From assembly GCA_963576725.1 (NCBI GenBank), contig OY755240.1, forward strand, positions 17,214,440 through 17,278,439: 64,000 bases of DNA. Reading direction: 5' to 3'. Shown one piece after another: positions 29,701 to 40,643 of the stretch (positions within the stretch are counted from its first letter, which is position 1; every line of letters begins with the position of its first letter). The notes under the pieces are model-generated. The model worked only from the letters and a program-made list of their open reading frames with translations, searched no databases and was not told where the DNA came from. Source of the stretch: Azorinus chamasolen. Its lineage: Eukaryota; Mollusca; Bivalvia; Cardiida; Solecurtidae. The position numbers and the translations under genes are program-made.

Positions 29701-30019
29701 TCTTAGAGTGGATGTGTTTCCATTCCTTTCTATATTATTATTCAACACAGTCGGTATACAATGTGTGCAATGAGTGTGTAAGTTCTATCAATCTCACAAA
29801 TAAGACCTGACTGTACTGTTTGTGCATTCTCATAGCCCAATAACTTCATACACAAAGCTAACTTCGTGTACCCTTCAGCTGGAAAATCTCGTGATCCATG
29901 TCGAAACGAATTCGAGAGTTTCTTTGAGAGCTCTTTTTCCAGCAGACTAATCTATCAAATAGTTGTTTTGCTTGATGGTATTTCATTTTCTGCTGCATTT
30001 CATTATAATTTGAGATGTA
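29701..30019. other. No gene seen
   Basis: About 320 bases. GAGAGTTTCTTTGAGAGCTC near 29911 is a minor purine/pyrimidine patch. Nothing else recognised. Confidence 0.4.
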
Positions 30020-30112
30020 CAGTAAAACCTCTCTATAACGGCTACTATATTGTGTTAATTAGTTGGTGTCTGCTTAAAGCAAGTTGAACATAAAATAGAA
30101 CGCTCCTATAGG
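30020..30112 (+). mobile_element. MITE, TA family E, cut at the hairpin apex
   Basis: CAGTAAAACCTCTCTATAAC then TAAAATAGAACGCTCC; the element stops at the apex (TATAGGA) and the whole right half is missing. Confidence 0.7.
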
Positions 30113-30149
30113 ATGAATAATAGGTATGAATAAACTATTCTATATTGTA

Positions 30150-30305
30150 TATACATAGCTATGAACAATAGCATAATCATATCCGAGATAGTCTATAAGC
30201 AAACAGAACAGATCTTGAACAGATGGCTTCTATAGGAGCCGACTGATCTGGCTCTCCTCTGTGTACAAAGGCGTAAAAAGCTTTTCATTGGAGTAAAAAG
30301 CTAAA
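30150..30305 (-). mobile_element. MITE, TTAA family B2, diverged
   Basis: The core at 30188-30272 is AAGCAAACAGAACAGATC ... apex GGCTTCTATAGGAGCC ... CTCCTCTGTGTAC, with AAAGGCGTAAAAAGC on the right. Confidence 0.6.
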
Positions 30306-30535
30306 CACGATGTCTAATTAGGTCATCGTATTCTGTTTTGCTGATGTGTTTGCAAACAGTGTATATCTAAAGACACGCTGTATTGCATGGCGGTTGATCC
30401 GGTTCTCCAAAGTAAGCGTATGTTTCGTGCAGCAGTGTTGAAATCAAAGAGGTCCGTCTTATCAAGAGAAGTCGCAATTTACTATAATTGCTTCTGCCCA
30501 TATAACATATCATCGCTCATCATTGTTCGAAACAA
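30306..30535. other. No gene; trace of a B-like core
   Basis: GTTTGCAAACAGTGTATATC at 30348 may be the stub of another core. Otherwise no feature. Confidence 0.35.
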
Positions 30536-30768
30536 TTAAACCTTTCCTTCATATAAACGCTTTTTTCACGCATTTGCAACCAGAGGAGACCCAGATCAGA
30601 CGGATCCTGTAGTCTGCTCTGTTTGCATTTGACGTGATGTAGATCTGATTCTGCAGTTTTTGTCAAAATAAAATATGCCCTTGAAAAGTTAACATTATAA
30701 ATATTGAGATAATGAGTATTCATGTTGTCATTATTTATTGCATTGGTACTGAGCAGGGAAAGTGTTAA
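30536..30768 (+). mobile_element. MITE, TTAA family B, right core arm deleted at apex
   Basis: TTAAACCTTTCCTTCATAT to AGCAGGGAAAGTGTTAA. The left stem is complete to CGGATCCTGTA; the right stem resumes only at GTCTGCTCTGTTTGC. Confidence 0.75.
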
Positions 30769-30900
30769 GGCTAATTGTGTACGAGAGACGATATCGTGCG
30801 CTCTGGTGTGCAGCAAGTTGTGCCCGCCATATGTTAGACTGTCATACGATAATTGCAGTCGTACAATGTATAAATGCAGTTCATATTGCGTACGAATATG

Positions 30901-31150
30901 TTAAGCCTTCGCTTGCTATTCACGTCAATATACCTACCAGTAAATAGTGAAGACCCAGATGAGACAGCTCCTGCCGGAGCTGTCTCATCAGGGTCTGCAC
31001 TATTTACAAGTTTATTGTGCAACCAATGCACTCCACAGCAGTGATTGCACAGAGCAATACTTATACACAGTGAAGATAGATGTAATTATACAACAGGACA
31101 TGGGTAAAGAAGGAGAATTGTATTTTAAATTTCAGCAAGCGAAGGGTTAA
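30901..31150 (-). mobile_element. MITE, TTAA family F, copy 1
   Basis: 250 bp, TTAAGCCTTCGCTTGCTATTC to CAAGCGAAGGGTTAA. The core at 30948-31012 is AGTAAATAGTGAAGACCC ... apex AGCTCCTGCCGGAGCT. Copy 2 at 33836 is in the opposite orientation. Confidence 0.85.
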
Positions 31151-31276
31151 TAGGACATACCTACAGTGTCTATTAAATGTTCCCATTAACTTCAGTTTTA
31201 TTTTCAGAAGTTTAAAGTCTGTTGTTTCTCAAAATCAATACTAGTTAATGGTTTGCCGGGTTCAGAAAATTACATA

Positions 31277-31480
31277 CAGTAGAACCTCTATATAACGGCC
31301 ACTAAATTACATCAATTATTTTATGTTAAAGGCAGGTGGCTACTTAAAGCAAGGTGGAAGTAAAACAGAACGCTCCATTAGGAGCGTTCTGTTTTACTTT
31401 CACCCTGCTTTAAGCAACCACCTGCCCTAAATACCAACCAATTTACACAATTTAGTGGCCGTTATAGAGAGGTTTTACTG
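31277..31480 (+). mobile_element. MITE, TA family E, full length
   Basis: CAGTAGAACCTCTATATAAC to TATAGAGAGGTTTTACTG flanked by TA on both sides, 204 bp. Hairpin apex ACGCTCCATTAGGAGCGT. Confidence 0.85.
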
Positions 31481-31559
31481 TACAGCGACTACTAAATGAA
31501 TAGATACCGGTGTCTTTTAGAGCAGGCCGATAGAACAGTTGAACCTGTCCTACGTGGCT

Positions 31560-31860
31560 TTTAAAAAGTCGAAATATGGATTTCCAAAACAGGTGGTAGC
31601 TTAATGCAGGACAAAAGTGATACAGAAAGCTCCTATAAAAGCACTCTGTATCACTTTTACGCTAAATCAAACAACCACCTGTTTTCTAAGACTTTTATGT
31701 TTAATAAATAAATGTCCGGTTAAGACAGGTTATACTGTAATGCAAAAGGCTCGTGCAGGAGTTTTCTGTATACTTTTCCCCCTTTATTAAGCTACCATCT
31801 GTCTCTTTGACCCAATATATGACATCGTGTTGGTGGTCGCATTAGACAGGTTACACTGTG
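31560..31860 (+). mobile_element. Two partial TA family E MITEs in tandem
   Basis: 31588-31738 has GGTAGCTTAATGCAGGAC, apex CTCCTATAAAAGCACTC and end AGACAGGTTATACTG. 31741-31860 has AAAGGCTCGTGCAGGAGTTT, TTATTAAGCTACCATCTG and end AGACAGGTTACACTG, and lacks its left half. Confidence 0.6.
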
Positions 31861-31874
31861 CCACACTTTTCTAT

Positions 31875-32089
31875 TTAACCCTTTCAACCTTGTCTTTTAA
31901 AATCGACCATTTGCAAAATTCAAACAATGCCAAGCCTATAGTAGATATTTAGGGATTCTTCTTACCAGAAGTATAACATGAAAAACAGCGCAGACCCTGA
32001 TGAGAGGGCTCCTCTAGGATCCCTCTCATCTGGGTCTACACTGTTTGCAAAGAAAATCAGTAACTCGTGTCCCGCACTGTAAGAGTTAA
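31875..32089 (+). mobile_element. MITE, TTAA family B4
   Basis: 215 bp, TTAACCCTTTCAACCTTG to GTAAGAGTTAA. The core at 31984-32049 is AAACAGCGCAGACCC, GATGAGAGGGCTCC, apex TCTAGGATCC. The outer arms match no other copy here. Confidence 0.75.
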
Positions 32090-32474
32090 CGATACATTTT
32101 ATGTACAAATTTGGATATATTACGCGAGTAATTTGTTTTTATAGGACCCCACCTAAGTAGGTTAACTTATTTGTTCTAGTTCTAGCTATAATTCAATTTG
32201 ATTATTCCGGTCATTTCTTATATCACAAGGTTCACAGTAAAGTAGGGTTAGGTAAGTTCTTCATCATCTTCCAGAATAGTCAATTTATTTACCCTGGGCC
32301 AGAATTATCATGGATATTTATTTCAATCTAATTATTGAGCATTTGACGGATATTGCCATTATTTCGTTATTAGGAATCACTGTAAATGATGAGAAACATT
32401 ATTGCTCCAAACTATGAAACATCCTCCTAGAACAAACATCTTTCATCTTAACCCTGTACTTTATATATAGATAT
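32090..32474. other. No gene seen
   Basis: About 385 bases of AT-rich DNA with no recognisable feature. Confidence 0.4.
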
Positions 32475-32605
32475 GTACTTTAACGTAGTTTGTAAGAACT
32501 TCAGATAATTTTAACGTAATTTGAAAGAACTTCTGATAACTTTATTGTAATTTGAAAGAACGTCCGATAACTTTAACGTAATTTGTAAGAACTTGCGATA
32601 ATTTC
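32475..32605 (+). repeat. 34-bp minisatellite, 4 units
   Basis: AACGTAATTTGTAAGAACTT plus CNGATAACTTT repeated four times with 10-15 % variation. Confidence 0.8.
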
Positions 32606-32624
32606 TATCATACGAAATTAAGCC

Positions 32625-32852
32625 TTAACCTTTTTACTTCATGAATATTCTGAATATTAATGAAAGAAGTAATGACATCATGAATATTAATTGGATTAGT
32701 TGTTAGAAAAGCATAACCACATAAAGTTGTGGCCATGGCACAAACTGTCGAATCATAATTATCTATATCATACCTCAAGCAAACCCAGCAGACCCTGATC
32801 AGACGGCTCCTATCTATGTTGACAAAGGCAAAGCAAAGGAGTAAAGGGTTAA
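32625..32852 (-). mobile_element. MITE, TTAA family B2, right core arm deleted at apex
   Basis: TTAACCTTTTTACTTCATG to AGGAGTAAAGGGTTAA. The left core arm runs to GACGGCTCCTAT, then directly CTATGTTGACAAAGGC. Confidence 0.75.
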
Positions 32853-32943
32853 TTACTGCATACTAGAGTTAGCGATAATGTTTGCTATCAGAGGCGAAAC
32901 GAATTTTAACCTGTTCCCTCATAATTAACCCATTCCACCATAT

Positions 32944-33167
32944 TTAACCCATCCTCTCATATTGACGCCTTATGACGCCTCTGTAACCATTGTGACGCCT
33001 CTGAACCATTGTGAGAAATAGAGCATTTGCTCCATAGGAGCAAATGCTCTATTTGTCACAATGGTTTAAAAACCTTCAAAATTCTAATACTTTCCTTTCC
33101 TCTTTTAAATGATCTTTGCGGTAGATTTATTCAAAGAGGTTGGGTCTAAATATAGGTAATAGATTAA
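32944..33167 (-). mobile_element. MITE, TTAA family C (reverse)
   Basis: The hairpin 33008-33063 has apex TTTGCTCCATAGGAGCAAA, followed by the family arm (GGTAGATTTATTCAAAGAGG). Two further TTAACC(C/T) starts lie just upstream at 32906 and 32925, each with CATTCC/TTCCCTC, looking like left ends of lost or truncated copies. Confidence 0.75.
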
Positions 33168-33261
33168 GCCTTGGTGATAGTTTTTGCTCGTACGGACTCG
33201 AGTAAGAAGAGTCCCTGCCGGAAGTTCAAATATGACCCTGCCAGTTCGAGGAATAGTGACC

Positions 33262-33473
33262 CTAAACCCATTCCCTATTTATAAACCCAACCTATCTGAA
33301 TAAATCTACCGAAAAGGAGCATTTATAAGAGAAAAGGGAATTGTGTAGTTTTGAAACCGTTGTGATAAATAAAACATTTGCTCATATGGAGCAAATGCTT
33401 TATTTATCACAATGATTTCAAAAAGTGACTTTTACAGAAGCATCAACATGCGTCAGTAGAAGGGGTGGATTAA
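33262..33473 (+). mobile_element. MITE, TTAA family C
   Basis: Contains GAATAAATCTACCGAAAAGG, a hairpin 33357-33417 (apex TTTGCTCATATGGAGCAAA) and the end AGAAGGGGTGGATTAA. Confidence 0.75.
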
Positions 33474-33659
33474 ATGTAATACTAATGATTGATCCATGGC
33501 AAACTGCAACATCCATATCAGTTTCTTCTAAGTACAAGTCAGTAAATAGGTCATTTGTAAATTAAGACTATGCGGCGGATATTGTTTCGATGACAGAAAC
33601 AGAGGTGAAACTGCACACAGTGTAGAACGTGACGTCATTTTCGGCTGTCCATCAGTGGT

Positions 33660-33830
33660 TACAGTAAATACATTCTTGAAGTATCAGATCTTCGAAAGCA
33701 AAAGCAGCAATGCGAAAAGAGAAAACTGGAGACTAGTTTGTATTTAGTCAGTTCGTGAGCAGTTATACAGAGTGTATCACTCGGTATAACTACCCATGAA
33801 CAGACTAAATACAGGGCCGCATTTCCTAAT
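33660..33830. repeat. Imperfect hairpin repeat shared with 20150
   Basis: GTATTTAGTCAGTTCGTGAG and, ~50 bases later, CATGAACAGACTAAATACAG are inverted. The left flank GCAAAAGCAGCAATGCGAAA pairs loosely with GCCGCATTT at the end. Confidence 0.6.
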
Positions 33831-33835
33831 GGTAC

Positions 33836-34080
33836 TTAACCCTTCTCTTGTTGACTTTTAAAATACATTTCTCCTTCTTTTCTCCTGTTGTATAATTACA
33901 TATATCTTCACAGTGTACAAGTATTTTGTTGTGCAATCACTGCTGTGGAGTGCACTGGTTGCACAATCAACTTGTAAATAGTGCAGACCCGGATGAGACA
34001 GCTCCTGCAGGAGCTGTCTCATCTGGGTATGCACTATTTACAGGCAGGTATATTGACGTGAATAGCAAGCGGAGGGTTAA
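33836..34080 (+). mobile_element. MITE, TTAA family F, copy 2
   Basis: 245 bp, TTAACCCTTCTCTTGTTG to AAGCGGAGGGTTAA. The core at 33974-34044 has apex AGCTCCTGCAGGAGCT. GTGGAGTGCACTGGTTGCAC in the arm matches copy 1 in inverse orientation. Confidence 0.85.
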
Positions 34081-34084
34081 CATT

Positions 34085-34330
34085 TTCACAAGGTTTCATA
34101 GTATAACTCCAAACGGTTTCTGAGATATGGCTCCGGACAGACAAACATGTTGCATTTTTCGCAAACAAAGTGTCTTAGCTCTAGAAATCTAGTGTTCCAA
34201 AGTCAATATAAATGATATTTGAAGAGCCACGTGTCCTTATGCTATTACACATTTCACTAAGATTCTTACACAAGGTTTCACAGGAAAAAACTCCATACAA
34301 CTTCTAAGAAATTGCTCTGTCTTGTCAACT
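34085..34330 (+). repeat. Dispersed repeat, also at 39463-39600
   Basis: Words TTTCACAAGGTTTCATAG, AACTCCAAACGGTTTCTGAG and GGCTCCGGACAGACAAAC recur on the far side of the LINE. The LINE at 34380-38970 therefore appears to sit within, or between two copies of, this repeat. Confidence 0.6.
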
Positions 34331-34420
34331 TCACGATGATAACTTTGTATAAGGTAAGTATGGGAAAAAACTATACACATACATATAACTATACATGACT
34401 ATATACATAAATATCAAAGT

Positions 34421-37400
34421 CTAGTTACTTAATCCTTGTGTGATGATATTTTCTCTTATACATGTGGCTTGATAAGGGAATGCTGCTACTCTTTTAATCA
34501 AACTAGTACTTGATGACTGCATCAAGTTTTTAAATTTGTTTATATTTGGCCAAGAACAGTAGTATTTTGGCAATATTTGATTTCTAAGTTCTCTATAGCA
34601 AGGGCAAACAAGTAAAAAATGAAACTCATTTTCAACCACATCCATGTTACAAAAAGTACATTTACGATGACTTCTTTCTATATTACGAAATCTACCCTCT
34701 TCGACTGCAAGCTTATGTGCAGAACATCTGAATCTTGTCAATACAGTTCTATGTTTGGTATTGCTAATTACACTTTGATATTTTTCTGGTTCAAATGTTT
34801 GTTTAAATGATCTATATGTTTCTAATTTGTTGGACGCATTTATATCTGCATGCCATTGTTGTATATAACCATCATAATTATACTCTTCGGATAACTTCAT
34901 TCAATTGCGATGTTGAGATTTCTCTGTAGTTCCATAAATAAGCAAATCCAAGTGTATCTAAGAGGTGTTTAACATTATTAGACCATGCTATGAGGTAGTT
35001 ATCATTTTCGTCCTTTAAATTTAGGAATAAGTGAATCAATGACTCTGGCTTCTTTAATATCTTAAACCAATATTTAAGAATGCGTACTTTTCTAACAATA
35101 TAATATGGGTATCTAGCCAGTTCACCATAGATGGCAGCATTAGGTGTTTGTTGCCTCACTGTTAATACTTGCTTTAAAAAATTTGTATGGACTCGTTCAA
35201 TGTCTGGAGCTTTGTGAAAACCCCAAACCTCTGACCCGTAATTCATAATTGGCCCTACCATGGAATCAAATAATCTAATCTTTTCTGTTATATCTAAAGA
35301 TACGTTGTCAAACAATTTATTTAATGAAAACATTGCTTTTAATGACCGATCGGCCAAACATTTTTGTGATTGGAAAAACTTCCCAGTAGTTGACAGCGTT
35401 ACTCCTAAATAAGTAAACTTGTTTACCACTTTCAGTTTATTTGTATCATAAAAGATGTCCACATTTTCTAGCATATTTCCAGCTTTAAAAACCATTATTA
35501 CTGTTTTATCTGTATTGACGCTTACTCCCCATTCAGTGCAATAGTTATGTAGTTTATTGATTAAAATCTGTAAGCCGTCTTTTGTATATGAGAATAACAC
35601 GGTGTCATCAGCAAATAGATATAAAAACAGTTTCAAGTCACTAACAGTAAACATATCTACTGTTTCGTCATAGATATAATTGTACATATAATTGATGAAA
35701 AATATGAATAAGAGGGGCGACAGAGGTTCACCCTGTTTGACGCCCGCATGACTGTCAAAGTAATCGGTGCATGCACCGTTTACTTTGACACATGACCTTA
35801 CACTGTCGTATATTGCCTGGAGCATTTTTACCATTTTGCAGGAGGTACCGTATCTTATAAGCTTATACCATATTCCGTCCCTGTACACGGTATCAAAAGC
35901 CTTTCGAAAATCTACAAAAGCACAGTACAGTTTACGACGCTCACGATTAATCACCTTATCTATCACTGAATTTAAAAGAAATATACAATCAACTGTGCTG
36001 CGACCTTTTCGAAACCCAAACTGGAATTCGCTCAATAAGTTATTTTCTTCGGCCCAATTACGTAACCTGCTGTCTAGAATTATAGAAAATATTTTGGAAA
36101 ATATACTTGTCAATGTGATACCCCTATAATTATTTACATTGCTCAAGTCACCTTTTTTTGGCACGGGGACAATTATCCCCTTTGTCCAGCTCTCTGGGTA
36201 TGCACTGTTATCGAACATGTAATTAAACAATTTGCATAGGACAGGTGATAAACTTTCATTGCATGTTAAAAACATTTCTGGAATTAATGCGTCAATACCA
36301 CCGCTTTTACCACATTTTAAAGAAGATATTGCCTTTTTAACTTCATCTGTTGTAAAGCTGCTGTCTAATTGATCGACAACATCATTATTCAGTATTTCCG
36401 ATAAATTGTCATTAATAAATAGCTCCTCGTCAGAATGCAATTTTTTAAAATGCTCGTAAAATTCGCGATCTGTAACGCTGCTTTTATTTTGACGCTTTGT
36501 TCGAAATTTCTTAATTTCACTCCAAAATCGGCGCGGTTGGTATTTTGCTAAGTTCTGCAGTCGACGTTTTTGGTCTATGTTATACTTTGTACGAGCCCTT
36601 CTTTTGACCAAACTATATCTGCGTCTACACGCTAGCATAACACTGCCATTTACCAGCGACTTACACCGTCTGTAAGATCCATACGCCGCTCGGAATTCAC
36701 GCCTGGATACCTCACATTCACGGTTAAACCATGCACTTTTGAATTTACGGTTGCAGTTATTATTGCTCTTTGCAGGACGGCCAAATAAAGTAAATGCTTT
36801 ATCGTACAGAAGCTCAGATATTGCGTCAATTCCAGAGTTTAAGTTAGTATTGCTGTTCAATATATTATCGATAATTAAATCTATATGATGTATATCATTT
36901 TCAATACTATTCTTATACAGCTGAGACTTATCATTATCCCACACCAGTTTATCACGTGACTGATTCACGCTGCATTGATCCGTATATGTATATGCTGTGT
37001 TAAAATTAATCTGAATAGCGGTATGTGATGAGCATGATTGAAAATCATGAACAATGAAATCGTTGATAAAGGGAAATAATTCATATGTACACAATGCATA
37101 ATCTATAAGACTTTGACCCAGACTAGACATAAAAGTAAAACTGCCGATCCCGGCGTCATCGCCTACTCGACCATTTACTATTTTTAGACTACTGCTGTGA
37201 CACAGATCTAGCAATCTTCTACCAGAAGAGTTAACAACATTGTCTAGGGAAAATCTATGTGGTAAATCAATATCATCATTTTCATCATTTACATCTAAAA
37301 CATCTATATATCTATCAAAGTCGCTACTATTTTGAATAATATCACACTTTTGGCCAATTCTAGCATTCAAATCGCCGATCACAGATACACTACCCAAGTC

Positions 37401-37847
37401 TGAGTATTTTCGGACATTGGTTTCCAAATCTTCAAAAAAACCTATTTCATGCATTGCAAAATAAACAGAATTACTCGGCGGTATATATAGAAAGCAAATA
37501 TAAAGGTCTTTTGTCATACCAAAGTAAGTTTTGCAGCACCGGATCCAAATAACACCATTTTCGTCCGTATCAATTACAGAAATGCCTTTACTAATATTGT
37601 GTCTATAGAAAAGGCTCACTCCTCCATGGCCTCGTTTACTCGTTCTAAATACATTTGTTTTTCTAGGCACAAAAACAGCATCAAAATCAGATAATTCAAA
37701 ACACTCAGAACAACGTTGCCACGTTTCGCTGAAAAACAAAAGGTCAAAGTTTTTTACAAAGTTTACAAAATCTTCGTCCTGTAAACAAGATCTAAGCCCT
37801 TCAACATTCCAGGACAAGACAGAAATATCACACTTTTCTCCGTTATC
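34421..37847 (-). CDS. LINE ORF2: endonuclease, reverse transcriptase, zinc-knuckle C-terminus (one frameshift)
   Basis: The open frame runs from the codon after the ORF1 stop (37847) to TAA at 34878. EEP endonuclease: SVLSWNVEGLRS at the N-terminus, FFSETWQ, VIGDLNARIG (~145), SLIDYALC (~240) and SSHTAIQIN, where the usual SDH is SSH. RT: NNYRGITLTSIFSKIFSIIL, FGFRKGRSTVD, motif A CAFVDFRKAFDTV, motif B GVKQGEPLSPLLF, motif C YLFADDTVLFS. The final ~150 residues are in another frame (34900-34421) and carry CTFCNMDVVENEFHFLLVC, a CCHC-like zinc finger. The frames overlap by 23 bases, best explained by a 1-base indel near 34880-34900. There is no ATG near the start; the first frame begins directly after the ORF1 TAG, in the same phase. 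Function: target nicking and target-primed cDNA synthesis. Confidence 0.85.
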
Positions 37848-38944
37848 CTAGACAGACTTATTTTTTGTACTGTTACTCGTGGTAGGAGGTGTATCAGGAT
37901 TATATAACTTATTGTTTATGTATAGTTTATCACGCACAAGGAGTGCACGTTTTCCTTGTTCTTTTGCCTGTTTCATTATGGGTACCAATGTTTTCCTTTT
38001 GTCTACCACATCTTTGGGATACTGTTAGGATATATTGTATTGTGTTGACTTGAGGTTTGCAGCTTTTAAAGAGTTTTTAACTTTCATTTTGGAACTAGTG
38101 TCTTTGAATTTTGCTACAATAGGGCGGATTTTACCGGGGACGTATCTACCAATTCTATGGGCTCTATCGAGTTCTATACATGAACGAGGGTTTTCGATAC
38201 TAAGCACCTCATCACAAAAGTCATATATTTTCGATTCACAGTCCTCCGACGGAATACTTGAAGCCGCCGATGATCCGTCTGGGTCTACTTGGTCTCGGGC
38301 ATTCCGTTGCGGCGGGGTCTGCGTCTGACGTGAGTCCTCAGTTACACCAAAAAAACAAAAGGTTGTCGCGCATAGACCTACATTTTAACTCAGTAACGCT
38401 ATCGAGGAGAGATTCATTGCTAGACTTTAAGCTTGTGTTTTGAGCTGACAGCATTTCCATATCGCTCTGCATTTTTTCAATGGACTTGTGGTTATCATGA
38501 GTGCACGCGGACACCGCTTCATATTGGTCAGACAAAAACGACTGGCTTTTCTCAATTTCATTGATCTTCTGGTCCATAATACTCAAACGCTCGTTTATTT
38601 TGTTCACTGAGACCTGGATCAAACTCAAAGCATCCATTTTCTTGTCCATGTTTTCGAGTCTTTCAATAATAATATGTAGCACGTCAGAATTTGAATTTGT
38701 CATTTCTGTATGGGGCATAACAGGAGATACAGCGTGCATTGGAAGGTATGGTGATGCATAGGTACATGGGTGGATTCATCATTGGCTGAGTAGCAGACAC
38801 GGGTGTAGAATTAGATGTGTTTTGAGTGGTTTGCTGTACTTGCCGACTATTTTGACTGGCAGCCATCTTGTTTTTGTTCTTTTGTTTGCTTTCTTTGTTG
38901 CCACTTGGAGGTGAAATAAGATCTGGTTTGCGTTTAGCGGGCAT
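37848..38944 (-). pseudogene. LINE ORF1 (L1-like ORF1p), broken
   Basis: ATG at 38944 starts MPAKRKPDLISPPSG. A 1-base insertion near 38758 shifts the frame into a coiled-coil region (LENMDKKMDALSLIQVSVNK ... SIEKMQSDMEMLSAQ, 38739-38350). A 7-T run near 38350 (6 expected) shifts it again into CELDRAHRIGRYV-like and RPIVAKFKD, the RRM core of L1-type ORF1 proteins. An in-frame TAA at 38025-38027 is followed by YPKDVVDKRKTLVPIMKQA and GKRALLVRDKLYINN, the usual C-terminal domain, to TAG at 37850-37848. The intact protein would bind RNA as a coiled-coil oligomer. Confidence 0.8.
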
Positions 38945-39105
38945 CTGCTTGGTTTAAAAAGTTCCACAAATACGAAAAAACATCACCCAACACTATGTTA
39001 TCCAAAATAAGTAACTTTTTTACATTTTCTTGGCATTTTCTTGGCAGTATTTGGTATTTTTCATACATATACTTCACAGAAAGAGAAAAGAACGTCCGCC
39101 ATTTT

Positions 39106-39460
39106 TCACGCATGCAATTACACATAGTTTCACTAACAATTACACACAGTTTCACTAATAATTACACATAGTTTCCACTAACAATTACACACAGTTTCAC
39201 TAACAATTACACATAGTTTCACTAACAATTACACACAGTTTCACTAACAATTACACATAGTTTTCACTAACAATTACACACAGTTTTCACTAACAATTAC
39301 ACATAGTTTCACTAACAATTACACATAGTTTCACTAACAATTACTCATCGTTTCACTAACAATTACACACAGTTTCACTAACAATTACACTTAGTTTCAC
39401 TAACAATTACACATAGTTTCACTAACAATTACACATAGTTTCACTAACAATTATACAAAG
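39106..39460 (+). repeat. 22-bp minisatellite, ~16 units
   Basis: TTTCACTAACAATTACACAT followed by AG, with an alternation of ACATAG and ACACAG units and occasional extra T or C (TTTTCACT, TTTCCACT). It lies between the 5' end of the LINE and the dispersed repeat at 39463. Confidence 0.9.
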
Positions 39461-39462
39461 TT

Positions 39463-39640
39463 TCACAGTATAAACTCCATATAGTTTTTGAGCTATGGCC
39501 CTGGACAGACAAAAATGTTACATTTTTGACAAACAGTACAAAACAGTTTCACAAAGTTTCTCCAAAACTCCAAACCGCTTCTGAGATATCACTCCGAAAC
39601 GAACGCACGCACGCTCGCACGCACGCTCGCTCGCAGGGAC
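39463..39640 (+). repeat. Dispersed repeat (see 34085) with GC-rich simple end
   Basis: TTTCACAGTATAAACTCCAT, GAGCTATGGCCCTGGACAG and, again, CTCCAAACCGCTTCTGAG. It ends in CGCACGCACGCTCGCACGC simple sequence at 39601-39634. Confidence 0.6.
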
Positions 39641-39799
39641 ATCGACAAAATAAAATCCCTCCGCCACCGGCTGAAGATAAAAAAGGATGTCCCTGATCAA
39701 CAGATAGAAAGGTTTATTTTTGCAGATCATGCATCAACAGCATGTAATGTTACTGGCCATCAACCATTGTAGAACTAGTACGGAAACTAAGGAAGAGTA
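39641..39799. other. No gene; weak inverted repeat
   Basis: AGGGACATCGAC (39636) and GGATGTCCCT (39687) could pair. Otherwise unremarkable. Confidence 0.35.
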
Positions 39800-40013
39800 T
39801 TAACATTTAGCCTGCTGAGCAACTTATTTTTACAGAATTTGTCACCAACTACATTTTCAAAATTCAAGCTATAATCAATTTATCTACCAAAATGATATTA
39901 GAATATCAAACAGTTTGGACCCTGATGAGACGCCGAGTTACTCGGCGTCTCATCTGGACACAAACTGTTTGCATAGGTATTCACTCATCCACCCATAGCA
40001 GGCTAAAGGTTAA
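39800..40013 (+). mobile_element. MITE, TTAA family M: D core with different ends
   Basis: TTAACATTTAGCCTGCTGAG to AGCAGGCTAAAGGTTAA, 214 bp, a 16-bp terminal match unlike the D family. The core at 39906-39972 is a near-perfect D hairpin (CAAACAGTTTGGACCC, apex CCGAGTTACTCGG). Confidence 0.8.
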
Positions 40014-40417
40014 AGAAATATTATTATATATATTGTGTTCAATATTTAATATTAAGTGCGGGGGTATACCATACCTTCCCAAACAGTAAAGGTCAAGGTC
40101 AGGTTAATCCTGGGGAAGCCGAGGTCTGCACTGGTTGTCATACAAATCATTTCTTTTATAGTTATAAATTTTAATACAACATTTTGTTTAATTAATATTC
40201 AGAAAAAAGGGGAACCAGTATTAATTATTCAGCAGGTTAATGATTATCTAGTTAGATGGGATACATGTCTACCTCTGATGTTTGGTGCTTGTAGCTGCAT
40301 GACGAAAACCATCAGAGTATTAGTTCTAGTTGGCGTCTTTGAGTCTGATATTTATCATTTCTTCATAAGAAGAGCGAATTAGTGCGAGTATAACACAATA
40401 CCAGATAAGGACATATC
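40014..40417. other. No gene seen
   Basis: About 400 bases. A 108-codon open frame (40056-40382) has no family motif, no promoter or splice context, and AT-rich codons. I do not call it a gene. Confidence 0.4.
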
Positions 40418-40643
40418 TTAACCCTTTCCTCCATGAATATTCATGTAAGAACAAATGTCGTCATGAATATTAATTAGGTTTACGGGGGTTTTATCCATAG
40501 GAGAAACATAAGTGTCACATGTGTATAAAACTATAAGCAAACAAAGCAGACCCTGATCAGACGGCTCATACAGGAGCCATCTGACCTGAGTCTACTTTGT
40601 TTGCAAAGGCATAGAAGGGCGTATTTATGGAGGAAAGGGTTAA
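40418..40643 (-). mobile_element. MITE, TTAA family B2, full length
   Basis: TTAACCCTTTCCTCCATGAA to GGAGGAAAGGGTTAA, 226 bp. The core at 40537-40603 has apex GGCTCATACAGGAGCC. Confidence 0.8.

Larger units (their letters stand above)
34380..38970 (-). mobile_element. L1-like two-ORF non-LTR retrotransposon
   Basis: ORF1 (38944-37848) and ORF2 (37847-34421) lie in order on the minus strand, followed by an AT-rich tail (TATGTATATAGTCATGTATAG on the minus strand). The large ORF2 is nearly intact and ORF1 is damaged, so the copy is probably young but dead. An array of a 22-bp repeat (39106-39460) lies just upstream of its 5' end and may belong to its 5' UTR. Confidence 0.85.

Noticed and set aside
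40056..40382. 108-codon open frame as a possible gene
   Set aside because: No family motif, no splice or promoter support, low-complexity AT-rich composition.
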